From NCBI RefSeq assembly GCF_030936135.1, contig NC_082611.1, positions 9,687,001 to 9,751,000 on the forward strand: DNA of 64,000 nt. The letters are read 5' to 3'. The translations under genes and the position numbers were made by a program. The notes beneath the pieces were generated by a model. The model did no database searches. It was given only the letters and a program-made list of their open reading frames with translations, and had not been told where the DNA came from. Positions 22,569 through 33,595 of this stretch are shown piece after piece; within the stretch, counting starts at the first letter, position 1, and every line of letters starts with the position of its first letter. Source of the stretch: Gavia stellata. Taxonomy: Eukaryota > Chordata > Aves > Gaviiformes > Gaviidae.

Positions 22569-25500
22569 GTAAGTTGTAAAGAAGACGGTGTCTCTTAGCA
22601 CCCTCCTGCTAAGTAATGGAAAGCTTTTTAGGTAGACATTTTCCTATTTTGCAGGCTGTTCTGCCTGTTCAGACCCTTGGGTTACGTTTAAGTCAATAGG
22701 GGCCTCCTCTGGCTTTTGAGAAGCAGGATCAGCTGATCTATTGATTTCAGCACGTGATAGATGTGAAACACGGGAAAGTATTTTTTAATTCCTACTGCTG
22801 TAGTCATGTAGCATTTCAATTGTGAAAATGTAAATATGACAAGTATTGGCACAAAAAGAAAACTAGTATGTACAGTCATAAATGTTGTTCTATCCCTCTT
22901 GCAGTTGCTCTTAGCAAAGTGGCAACACTCCTATAAAGCAGGATTTTAATACCATGTCATTTAACCTGAGCAGGTTGGTAACTTTGGTAACTTGAGTGCC
23001 TCTAACTGTGTTCATTGGACTTTTCCTTAAGCTTTTGCTGCTGTTGCTGCTGGAATTGTGTAGTATTGGCAACAAGGGGGAAATTTAGCCAAAACCTGTT
23101 GTCTAACTTGGAAAAAACTTCAGAGAAAATCCTAAGAATCCTAAGTGTAGACTAGGCCTATAGCATTGATGTATAAATTCTGATAGAAAAATACTAGAGA
23201 ATAACCTAAACACAAATTCTTAATTAAAAAAATAAATCTATGCAAGAAAATAAATAGATACAAGAGCTGCGTAAATTATAACTGAAGGTAACTGGAATTG
23301 TATCCAGACTGACTGTTAAAGGAAATCCCATCTCAGAGCCTTGCAGTACTGCCATTTCTGAGGTGAAACAAACATGGAGAGGAACTGATGAAAGATTTGA
23401 AATAGAGAGGTTTCTTCTTTATTTTTTTTTTCCAAAAATTAAGAATATTAAGATCTGGTTTTATTGCTTTAACTTTTAACTTTCTTCTTTTTTTATCTGA
23501 TTAGGGTCATATTTTAAAGCTATTTAAGTGCTTAAAGTTAGTACCTACGTGCTTAACCTCTGTTGTCATCATTGGGAATTAAGCTGTGAGATGCTCAGAA
23601 GTTCAGTAGATATCTATCTGTATTTTTAGCTGCTTAAACAACTTTGAAAACAGCTCATTGCAAGTCATTAGGAGCTTGTTTTTATTTTCATAGGTAATGG
23701 GAAACTGCACTCCAGTTGCTTTTATCAAGAACTTTGAATGCTTGGCTTGTTTAAAAGTCAAGCACTAGATAATAAAACATCATTGAAGATTTTTGTAAAC
23801 TAGGGATAGAGTGGGCCATAGCGCTAGCTGCCTCTCAAGTACACTTCATGGTGTGCTTTGCTTTATTATGCACTCATATATGCAGCTTCTTCATGTTCTG
23901 TGGAAACCTGGCAGCTTTCTGGGGTCTAGTGCTAGTAATTAAATACAGATTTATATAAGCACGTTCTTTGTCCTTCATGGAGACCTAGATACAGGCTTTT
24001 TCCACAAAGGTTTGTGTTGGGAGTGTGTATGTTTATCAGTCATTAGGGGAGCAGATGTTTGGGGCTTTTTACTTAGGTTTCTCCTTCTGACCTTTCAAAG
24101 GACAAGGTGGTTTTATTGCTGGGATATATTTTCTAATTAAATTGACATTGCCTTTTTGAGACTGTTAGACATTATTTGGATTCTTGCAGCTGCTCACATT
24201 CTGTGGAGGCAAGATAAGCCTAACAATGACAAGTAAACTTGTGTGACCATTTACAATGGAAAACACAGCAAATACCTTGCCAACAATTGAGGAGAAGGGT
24301 GTAGGGTGATGCATGTTTTGTTTCTCTTTCCTATATTCAGCTCTGTCCTTTAATAATAAAAAGTACTTCAGAGAAATTCTTCTGAAGATTGTGAAGTCTG
24401 GGTAAACCTGTTCTAGAGAAATCTAGCTCCTGCCAGACCAAAAGACACTGCTGTAATAAATGGCTGGTAACATCGGTCTTGCATTTACTGTGCCATAGTC
24501 TGAGCCATTTTCTGGCCTACAGTGTGTCACGCACACTGCTGCATGCCTTGAAAAAATCCTCTGTTGGGCTTGTGCAGCAAGTAAAAGAGTAAGTTTTCAA
24601 AGACAATGATGTGGAGTGATACCCACTTGATATTGATGACTGATACTTTTCCTATTGGATGCCATTACAGTCAACTTGGGCAGAGTGAGGAAGAGTGAGG
24701 GCTCAGTTTACTTCTTTGAAATTGTTTGCCTACAGATAGCATAATCCTACCATGTGTGAATGGGCTCGTCTTCCATGAACTTGAGGGAAGATTGCCACAC
24801 CTCCAGAGTGGGTAATTTTTGCCATGCAGTAGCCTTCAGCAGGTCAGCGACATGCTGTGAATTAGCAGGGATGGGGGTGCACCCTTCCTCTTTCCTTGTC
24901 TGCCACTTAACCTTCCAGCTGAAAAAAAAAATGTTGCAGCTGTTTGCAGAATCCTGTCACAACAGTTTTCCTGCTTGTTTTAATAGATCTGAAAAGACAG
25001 TACCAGGCCATCTAGAAGTAAATTGGGGGTGGGTTTTTTTTGTTTTGTTTTTTTCTTTTCATCCAAGAGAATGAGCTCTCCTTATTGCAGACAGTATTCT
25101 TAAAGGTGCATGTACTTGTGTGTGTGTGAAATCGATGTATAAAAGGTAGCTTTGGAAAACGAGGTAAATCATTCATGGCTTTAAATAAAACTGTAAACCC
25201 TTAAAAAAGTAACAGTAGCTTCTGCTGACAGAAGTACGTTACAAATCTTTTCCTTGTCTTAGTGGTCCCTGGCTATTTCATGCTTGGATTATTATGTTAG
25301 CTGTATTAATAGATCTTCCCTTTGGCCACCTTTTCCAGGCTGGTCTAAAGCTTATGGCTCTAATTTACCACTATCCTGGACTTATTACTTACCCTGTTTC
25401 ACTGGATACCCAAAACTCTTGTCCTTATTACAAACTTGGAAAAGAAAGGCTGAAGGCAATGATCTAGAAACGCCAGTCAATGGGAGCAAAAGCTGCTGAA

Positions 25501-28500
25501 GGGCTGTGCTTTGTGGAAGAGTTATCAGTATCTGGCTGCTTGTGGACTCTACTGCTGATTTACCTCCTGCCCATCGATTCCTGCCATAGCTGCTCTGTCT
25601 CTTCACATCAGCTCCCTGTTCCCTGCTCTGAAATGTGGAACTAATGTGCTGTTTGCTGCCATTATAGGAGACACTTTATGTACGTGTCACGCTCTTTCCA
25701 GACTGGAAGCTCCTTGGAGACCATCATCTACTCTGCATTTGTACAAGACTGAGCAAAATGCAGCTGCTTCTTGATTGGTTTTTTTTGTTTGGTTGGGTTT
25801 TTTAAGTGGCTAGTGGGATCAACATGCTTCAAGCTTGTCCTGTGCATTCAGAGGGGACATTATCTTACAATTTTTTAAATTTCTATTTTTTTTACTTTCA
25901 CTCTTTCTGTCCCTCATTTCAAGTATAAATTTAAAACTTTTATGAAACTGTTCAATTTGAAATGACCCTGCCTGCAAACGTTACTGTATGTGCCAATGAT
26001 GTTCGCAGGTCCATTTTAATGTGTGAATTAAAAAAAAAAAAAAAAAAAAAAATCCCTTATTCTCTTTGTTAAAAAAGCATAATATTTCTTCAAATTTCTG
26101 TTGTGCAAGCCTTGGGGAGAAAGTGTCTCCAAAGAAATGCACAGGTTTAATTGGCACTTCCAGCTTAGATCCGACTATTTCTTCTTGCCCCAAAATAGTA
26201 CTGCTGAATTGGTTAGTGTTTTTACTACTTTTGTGGTCAGAGCTGTGTAAATTCTAATTAACCAGAATGGATAAAAATATTCGTACAAGCTTTCTCCTGT
26301 TTTACAGGAACATGTGGATGATGTAACTATTGTGCAGGAAAAAAAAGGAAACTGTGATGAAGTTAACATAGACAAGGTATGCTTTGTCTTAACTGTGTAA
26401 GACTTAAAGCAAGTCAGCATTTAAGGTATGCATAGAATTTGTAACAAAAAAACCTGCTTTGTTGCTCATCTATGCCAAGATTTCTCTAAATAGAGCTCTG
26501 CTTAAAATATGCTTTACCTTCCATGAGTTAAGTCCAAAATGTACAGCTCCAGTCAACGTCAGAAGCTTCTAAGTAGCTTATTAGGTTAAATACAGGTTTC
26601 TTTGTTTCTCTTCAATGTTGGCAGTTTCAGTGTAGCTGTTACCTGCAGTTAGAAGATTAAACATATCTGATACAGCAAAATGTTCATTTAAAATACTCCT
26701 GGAAAAATCATAGTTCTCAAGTTGAGTGTGTAAAACGATCACATGCAACTTTTTAATTATCCTTGCAAAATTCTGAAGATAACTAATTATTTTATTCTTC
26801 CCTTAGCTTTTTACTGTGACTTAAATTAACTGTCATTTAAAACACAGAAGATAGTGTTTTGTTCTGTTTTTTCTGCATGCTAGGTGAGGCGGCAGGCTCT
26901 GCAAGAAGAAATTGATAGAGAATCTGGCAAAACTAAGGTTTTCAGTCCCAAAGTGGAATGGGTATGTATGAATTTAGACCTTGATTTGATGGAAGTACTG
27001 TGTTCTCAGAGCAAGTTCCTGAAAAAAGCACTGCACTCTTTTTTTGTATGTGGCTCAGGTACATGGTTTGGCACAACAGTCTTCCTTCTGACTGTAAATT
27101 TAAGGCCATGCTACAGAAAAAATTAGTACAATCCCAAGAGAGTCTGGGAGCTGACCAGTGAACTCCAATAGCAGTTGGCATTGTAATTCCCATCATCAGT
27201 CCTCAAAAGCAACATTTTCTCTGGTTCCTCTGGAGAATGAGCCACAACAAATTGCTACAGAAGCATTTTCTGCTTACTGTGAAATATAAATAATTCTAGG
27301 CTGTGGATATAGCAGTCAGCAAATTGTATTTGAATTGTTATCTGGAAGACTTTGCAGACATTCAGAAACAGGTGCACATGGAAAGGTAAAAGGGATGACA
27401 ACTGATAATGCATATGTGTGATATTTACAGTCAGTCCTCTCCTAACTCCTACATCATTCCTCCACCCCTCTGAAAGATGATTCTTTATTTTTTGCTTTTG
27501 CATCCTACTCAGCCTGCCTCCTGACAGGTTTACAGTACAGTAGTGGAAACTGTTGCAGTAGCATTTAGCAGGGGTAACAAGATTCAGGAGGTGAGAAAGC
27601 TTTACTAGTAATTCAGGATTCTTAGTTGTTTTGCAAGACTGCCAGTATGCCTAGAAAGTTGGAATATACCTTTAAACAAATGTCAGAAACAACTTCTGTA
27701 GGTTTTTACATAGTGGGAGACAGACTGCAATAGCTCTGGAACTGCAACGACCTTAGTAGTCTCTGAAGTCGTTGAGAAAAATTACATCCTTGGCAGGGGA
27801 TCTCAGTTCTTTGGTGCTGATCTGTTTCTGTTTAGTAGTATGCAGAAGAATAGAAGATATGAAAACTAATTCATCAGCTTCACAAAGAGTAAGCTGGAAA
27901 TGCTGCAGCAAAAGCTGTGTGTAGTGCCTGCCAGCAATTCACTTAAAAAAATTACAGGGGTTGACAAGCCATAATTATTTTTGCATCTGTGCAGATGTCT
28001 CCCATTCCAAAGGGAGGACATACATGTATGTGTATGTGTGTATGCGTCTGTGTCACAGACGTGGGCTTATACAGCAACTTGTCTTTGAGCATGGTAAAAA
28101 TACTAAAGTATTATGGATAGCTTTCTTTTAATAGCAGGTATTCTGGTCCGTGATAGTGAATGATACTCCAGCCTTACATTTTTTTTAAATTAAAAAACCT
28201 GCTACAGCTTGCCTGCAATATTGTCTTGTGTGCTGTGTGTCATGTTGGCTGTCTAGTGGAGGATGACTGTTTCATGCAAGCTACAACTGTTCATTTGGAA
28301 GGATTTCAGGCTTACATAAACACACTACTAAATTTACATTTTTTCCTTTGATGTAGCCAGCTCAGTCTGTTTAATTAATGATCAAACATCCTTCCATTTA
28401 ATATCACCCTCAATTTTAAAGAAAAAATTGGGAGTAGCAGTCCTGCCAAAAATAGTTATAAATGACTGCATAGCTCCTAACTATAGCTCAGGAGTCAAAT

Positions 28501-29644
28501 AAGATCCTTCAATAACGAAGCCTGTTCTTAGGTAAGCCAAAAGTTCATAAACTTTGTAAATCATATGATGTATTTTGGGTTATCCGCAAATGGTTGAATT
28601 CTGATTTTATTTGGAGTAAAGGAGTCAGTATCTGCAGACAAAAAAATCCTGAAGGAGTGACCTAGTTCAAAGAATACAGTGAAAGGCAGAGTTAAGGAAT
28701 GGCAAACTGCGAGGGAAGGCAGGCTTTAAGAGTACTATATTTAGTCCTGTTGGATAAGGGTATGCCCTCAGTTTTCACACCCTTGCAATATTAGTGGTAA
28801 TTAGTGGGATGAGAATGCATAAAGCATATGAGCTAGACTGAACACTGTCTCCAAAACTAACATAACAAAACACTGCTGAAAACAACAGCTACCTAACTAG
28901 GCAGTAGGAAAATGAGAAGATAACTGTATGAAGTGACAGAGTGAAAGAGAAAGAGGATTAAGTCTGACAATTTTCTTAGAATAAGAGAAATGATTGGGCA
29001 CTGTCTGGCTCTTTGAGCTAGGTAAATATTATCCAGAGAGCAGAAAAGTCAAGATTCCTAAAGACAGAGAGAAAGGAGATTCTGAAAGTGCATTAAACCC
29101 TGTCTCCATGTTAAATGAACTGAAATGCTAATGAACGTGCACTCATGCAGGGTTATGTCATTCTTTTATCATGTCCTTCGAGAGGTACTACCCGTGGAAC
29201 GACTGCTTCCCAGCTTTGTCAAGCCTGTCAGGTTTTTGTTGCTGGTTCTGTTCTCACGGTACACAGCCAGAAATTGTCTTCCTTGGTCTTGGTATTATTT
29301 AATTTTAGTGTTAACCTTGTTTTGCTTCACAGGATACAAAGTTCGGCCAGTGGAGTACAGCTACTTTTCAAAGTTCTGAAGAAGAAATGAAGTTTTTTAG
29401 ACTCATGGGTGGCTTTAAAAAGGGCTCTGTGCCTATCCAAAATCTCTCAGCTACTACAAACAAACAGAACATGGCTCTGAATAGGGAAGGGGAGGAGAAG
29501 TTACAGCAGGCTCTGAAGATGGAATTCGATAAAGCAATGGACTTGAAGCAACACAGAGGAATTGGTCTTGGATTTCAACCTGCTGCCAACAAAAAAGTAT
29601 ACATAGACAAATACACATCTAGATCTATAAAATTTGAAGATTAA
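21162..29644 (+). CDS. KNOP1: KNOP1, lysine-rich nucleolar protein 1 (complete coding region over five exons)
   Basis: Exons 21161-22568, 26308-26376, 26884-26961 and 29333-29644 join in phase 0 throughout and give 621 residues. Residues 1-469 come from a single large exon that is very lysine-rich, with many KKKKK/RKKKK tracts (nuclear and nucleolar targeting type) and an imperfect repeat of about 57-65 residues. Residues 470-518 hold the conserved N-I-D-K-V-R-R-Q-A-L-Q-E-E-I-D-R-E-S-G-K-T segment. The C-terminal module has W525, then F-F-R-L-M-G-G-F-K-K (539-548), and the end I-G-L-G-F...Y-I-D-K...S-I-K-F-E-D. This is the SMAP-like signature of KNOP1. Human KNOP1, about 458 residues by recall, has the same end but a shorter lysine-rich part. 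The protein is nucleolar, with a little-known molecular role. There are ATGs at 21162 and 21168; I chose the first. Confidence 0.95.
21490..22290 (+). repeat. KNOP1: Imperfect coding tandem repeat in KNOP1
   Basis: Four to five degenerate units of about 57-65 codons each begin with a K/R tract (residues 115-119, 172-177, 231-239, 299-304, 359-364). In the first four, the tract is followed within about 10 residues by an S-x-S-L-E/T-D-x-Q-D core. Two adjacent units share the motif G-V-P-D (257-260 and 322-325). Confidence 0.8.
26030..26052. repeat. Poly(A) run, 23 bases
   Basis: This uninterrupted A-run lies in KNOP1 intron 2. No retrocopy or LINE body was recognised upstream of it, so I call it only a homopolymer. 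Confidence 0.95.
26308..26376 (+). CDS. KNOP1: KNOP1 exon 3
   Basis: The 69-nt exon (23 codons) has acceptor tttacag and donor gtatgc. It encodes E-H-V-D-D-V-T-I-V-Q-E-K-K-G-N-C-D-E-V-N-I-D-K, paralleling the human L-E-K-K-G-N-M-D-E-x-x-I-D segment. Confidence 0.93.
26884..26961 (+). CDS. KNOP1: KNOP1 exon 4
   Basis: The 78-nt exon (26 codons) has acceptor catgctag and donor TGG|gtatgt. It encodes VRRQALQEEIDRESGKTK followed by V-F-S-P-K-V-E-W. The first part is almost identical to human KNOP1. Confidence 0.95.
29333..29644 (+). CDS. KNOP1: KNOP1 exon 5 (C-terminal SMAP-like module and stop)
   Basis: The 312-nt coding exon has acceptor gcttcacag and stop TAA at 29642-29644. It encodes 103 residues with F-G-Q-W-S-T-A-T-F, FFRLMGGFKKGS, N-M-A-L, then F-D-x-A-M-D, R-G-I-G-L-G-F and a K-F-E-D end. 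The W...F...K-F-x-R-L-M-G-G pattern is shared with the small acidic protein (SMAP) family. Confidence 0.97.
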   Translation, partial: DTKFGQWSTATFQSSEEEMKFFRLMGGFKKGSVPIQNLSATTNKQNMALNREGEEKLQQALKMEFDKAMDLKQHRGIGLGFQPAANKKVYIDKYTSRSIKFED

Positions 29645-29655
29645 AACTCTGAAGT

Positions 29656-29661
29656 AATAAA
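29656..29661 (+). terminator. KNOP1: Candidate KNOP1 polyadenylation signal (proximal)
   Basis: AATAAA begins 12 bases after the KNOP1 stop codon, which would give a very short 3' UTR. Further AATAAA hexamers on the same strand at 31783-31788 and 31836-31841 are alternatives for longer transcripts. Use cannot be decided from sequence. Confidence 0.5.
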
Positions 29662-32600
29662 AGGAATGAAAATTCAACAGGCAAATTTCTTTTCACTTTC
29701 CACATCTTTTTACTTGAAGTAAAATACAAAATGTTTAAGAAATTTATGAGGTGCTTTTAGTACAAGTTTTCAACTGCATACACTAGATTATGTGGAGCTG
29801 GGTCCTCACTTCAGCTAAACAGTAGCTTTTTGAAACCTTTACAATGTTTTCTACAAGGCAAGAGACAGCCTCCTTCAAAGATTGAAGATATGTGGGCAAT
29901 GCCTACAACAAGTTGAAACTTAGTAAATTTTTTTTAAATGCTGATTTCATAAACTTATTTTTAGCTACATCTTAGAGATTCAAAAGGATTTTAGTGTTCT
30001 GTGAAATCTTCACATTTTTACACTCAGTGAGTGGTACAAAGTGATGGCATTTTACTTTGAAGAAACACTACTGGTATGCCTACAAATTTGATGAGGGGAG
30101 ACTTAAAGTAGTTTCTTCAATATAATAATGAATCTTCATTATAATAATGAGTAGTGTTGAACATCCTCTATATTTTAACTGTGCTCTGGTAGTTGGATTT
30201 TCAAGCAGCAGCTTGAAAGGTAAACGCTTTCTGGATAGCACTACCAAATAGGCAGATCTAGACTTCCTAAATTATAGAAAGCAAGGTAATTTTCATAATG
30301 TGCTTATTGGATTCATTATATGTCAATCTGAATGAAATTTCTAACCTTTGGATTTTCAGACAGCTTGCGCTTTCACTGGCTTTTTAATAAGAGTACAAAA
30401 TACGAGACTGCATTTGTGTATGCTGTGTTCAGAATTCAAGGGTCCAAAGCAGTCTATCAGTGTCTTGCTTGAAGTTACACAAAGAGTGAAACACTGGCAC
30501 ATACTTTATTACTGGCTGTGCCATTTGTTATAGGAGACAGCATTGTTAAGTTTTAGTGTAGCTCTGATTCTTAAGCAGAAGGCGGGGACCATCTCTTATG
30601 TCCATGCCTGCTCTAGTGTGATAGTGGCCAACTTGCAGGGGAATCCCAGCCCCCCCAAATTAGGTTACTATTTCTACTTACCCAGCTCATTGTTTTTTCT
30701 GCTGAATTACCTATCCTTTTTGATAAGATCATGCCAACGGAACTACTACATTTCTTGCCCTTTTAAGGCAACCTCACTTTCCACAATAGTCTTCCAGTGG
30801 ACAACTGTACCTGAAAGCAGCTGCCTCCAGCAGAAAACACACTTAACAAAACAGCAGTTGGTTCCAATGCATTTTGGGCAACTCCTGAGGGGAAGTGAAA
30901 ATTATGCAGAAGCTTCAGCTTAAGGGGTTGCCATGAATCCATTCCCATACCTGGGAAGAGGGAGATGCTGAGCCACTTCCTGCAGGGTCTGAACTTGTCT
31001 TTGAGGAAACCATCTCCTTTAAAGTGTCCTTTAAAACCACCGCTACCTCAGGGTGAGCCTGTTTTGCACCAGTGCTCTCAAAGCTCAGTGACTGGCTTCA
31101 GGCAGCCCTTCTATGCTTCAGCTGTTGCTTTACTTAAATTCAGGTAGTAAAGGTTCTGTTTTCTCTTCTGATTTAAGACAAGTGCTGAATTCAGGCCCTC
31201 AGCTACTTGCCAGGCAAAAGAATGAGTTAAAATGAAGAAGTAGGAAAATGTCAACCAGTGACTTCATTTAGGAGGAGAGGGACAGCATGTACAGCTTTCT
31301 GCTGCAGAGCCAATCTTGGATGGGTAGTGACTGGTCTTGCACTGCCACTGACAAAGACGCTGAATGTGATACTAGTCCTAGCCTTGCCTTTTGATAAGGA
31401 CTGTTTTCCCAATTAGAATTGCATAATGTATACCAGTGTGTTGCTTGACTATAGCTTTGTGGATGGCCTGGCACCTTGCTCTCGATAATACTGTGCACAT
31501 GAAAATGTCATAGTTTGAAAAACAAGACACATACCTGGGGAAAACACTCAGCTTTTTTCAAGCAGTCAAACTTGGTCTGGCCTGTATATTTGCTATATAC
31601 CGAAGAAAGAGGAGGTCTATAATTAGTAGAGTGCTTTAACTAAAATTAATTTTGCTCTAACATGGAAGTAAGCCAAAAGCAGTTTATTAGAGTGGCTATG
31701 TTAGCTTCTAAGCTAGATGTTTAGAGTTTGCTTCTGATAACTAACCAGAGCTTTCTGCCTGTCGTTAAGCTATTTTTGCACTAATAAAAACCGTAGTAAA
31801 ACATTTGAAAGCATTTCTCATGGCAGTCTTGCATCAATAAAGAAACCAAAGTTATACTACGCTTAAAAGACAACAGACAAAAATTGGTGCCTGTATGGGG
31901 AAGAGGAACAGTTGGGACATTTGTAAGCCTGCTGTAATAGTTTCCGTTTTACAGAATCTGGAACAACTCTACACTGGGTTTAGAGCAGTACATTTGCCCC
32001 TGGAGGGCAATTTCTGCCATACCACAGCTGCTCAGTGTCACCCACTTGGGGGTCTAGAGAGCTCAGAGTTTAATCCCACTTACCCAGTTCATGGTTTATG
32101 TTTCCAAGCCCAACAGGAAGAATCATCTACCTGCTGTTGAGAGTTGTTTTATGCAGCTGCAGCAAAAAGGAAAGCTAAATTAAAGTGGGACATGATAACA
32201 TACGCAGTACTATCATTTCATTATCTATGTGTGCTTTATACAGAATTATTTAAGGAAAGTCAGTATAATTAAAATAGCTATGTACTGAAGGTTGGAAAGG
32301 TTCTGTATCAAGTTGATACCACTTCATAATTGTCTTGTATTCTTGCAGTTTTGCTCAACTTACATACATAGTCTGTACCAAAGGGTCCTAGTTCAGTTCT
32401 TTACAACCTTAACACAAAATACCTATTTTAGACGTACCCTGCTTCAATAACCACTGAGGAGATGAAAAACCTGCAACAAGAATGGTTTAGTAATTTGGGT
32501 GGTATTTATTATAAGCTTGCTAACTCCTTAAATATATGGTTCTAGCAAAACTGATTACTTGTTTAGCCTTAACAGAATAAAACATTTTTATGCAAAAATA

Positions 32601-32832
32601 TATCTTAATAGCCATATAAGGATTTAGCTCATTAAAATACTTACCACTAAGCAAAAGCAGAAATAGATACAAGGTTTCAACGTGGTTCCTTACTGTGGGA
32701 CAGAAGTGTTGAGAATGAAATTTATTAGGTGTAGTAGCAGCAGTACATGTAACTAAATTCCACAAGGGTAAGGGGATAAATTTGTATACGCAAAGAAACT
32801 CCCCCAGAACAAACAGATGAACTGCAAATTGT

Positions 32833-32838
32833 TTTATT
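32833..32838 (-). terminator. VPS35L: Candidate VPS35L polyadenylation signal
   Basis: This is the first AATAAA downstream of the VPS35L stop on the minus strand (TTTATT on the plus strand), giving a 3' UTR near 0.68 kb. It is followed on the minus strand by a G/T-rich stretch (CTGTTTGTTCTGGGGG) suitable as a downstream element. More distal hexamers lie at 32721-32726 and 32505-32510. Confidence 0.6.
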
Positions 32839-33496
32839 CAGTGATACAGTGTACTTTGCGAATATGGAGTACTTTGCATACATTTCCATTTTCCTTTGCA
32901 GACAGCACTTAAAAAGACTCCTTCCATTTTACAAAACACCATTGAACTAAAATGAAAGCATAAACATGTCTGTGAAAATGTATTGTAAAAATTAGAACAG
33001 TAACACCTCGGCCATTTTTCTGTTTTACTGGAACTGACCAAACAAACGTTGGCAGCATCCCAAAGCAGAAAGATGACTTAGTAGGATTATTATATTGAAA
33101 TGCTGCTTTCTACACAGGAGAAAGACTATTCTGCAAGTGGGATGAAGTTTGGAGGCTGTGAATTGATCTGTGCAGATTATCTTCTTCCTTTGTTGCTTAA
33201 AATGACAACAGATTAGATTTCAAAAGGCTTTTGCAACAATAGAAGTTCAAAATACCCTTTACTGAATCTAAATCAGCATTTAAAATAAGAATATAGTGGT
33301 AAAACTGGAAACAGAAATTCAGGTTAAATTATTGCACTCAGAACAGTTTTACTTTTTACCTGTGTCCAAGTAAACCTGTCACACTAAGTAAAATAAAAAT
33401 ACACTGAAATTCTCCAGTCAAAAATTTAGATCAGTGATTTTTGGCCTCAGCTACATGCTCTCCTGTACAGATGACTCCTTGGAAAAGACGCATTCA

Positions 33497-33595
33497 TCAA
33501 GTCCTGGACTGCAGAGGAAGCCGAAGGGCCAAGTCTGTGAAGTGACTCATTTCAGGTTGCTTGCTTTGCCTCTTGATGTATTCTAGTGTTTTCAC
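33497..33595 (-). CDS. VPS35L: VPS35L last coding exon k and stop
   Basis: The 99-nt coding part has acceptor acccag and stop TGA at 33499-33497. It encodes [14 protein letters not shown], a variable E-M-S-H-F-T-D-L and the end [10 protein letters not shown]. It is 32 residues, the same length as in human. Confidence 0.97.
   Translation of the reverse strand: MKTLEYIKRQSKQPEMSHFTDLALRLPLQSRT

Larger units (their letters stand above)
22569..29332 (+). other. KNOP1 introns 2-4
   Basis: The introns are 22569-26307, 26377-26883 and 26962-29332. They contain a 23-base A-run (26030-26052), T-rich stretches near 25030 and short GT-rich words near 28025. No other exon or recognisable mobile element was seen. 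Confidence 0.7.
29645..33496. other. Tail-to-tail interval between KNOP1 and VPS35L (3' UTRs and spacer)
   Basis: This interval has no open frame with coding character. It must contain the 3' UTRs of both convergent genes. Plus-strand signals at 29656, 31783 and 31836 and minus-strand signals at 32833, 32721 and 32505 were noted. Long KNOP1 and VPS35L transcripts could overlap here. Confidence 0.75.

Noticed and set aside
26030-26052. Poly(A) run considered as the tail of a processed pseudogene
   Set aside because: No gene-like sequence or target-site duplication was recognised next to it.
30543-30923. Plus-strand 126-codon frame downstream of KNOP1
   Set aside because: It lies in the probable 3' UTR or spacer, has no known domain and has no splice connection to KNOP1, whose reading frame already ends at 29644.
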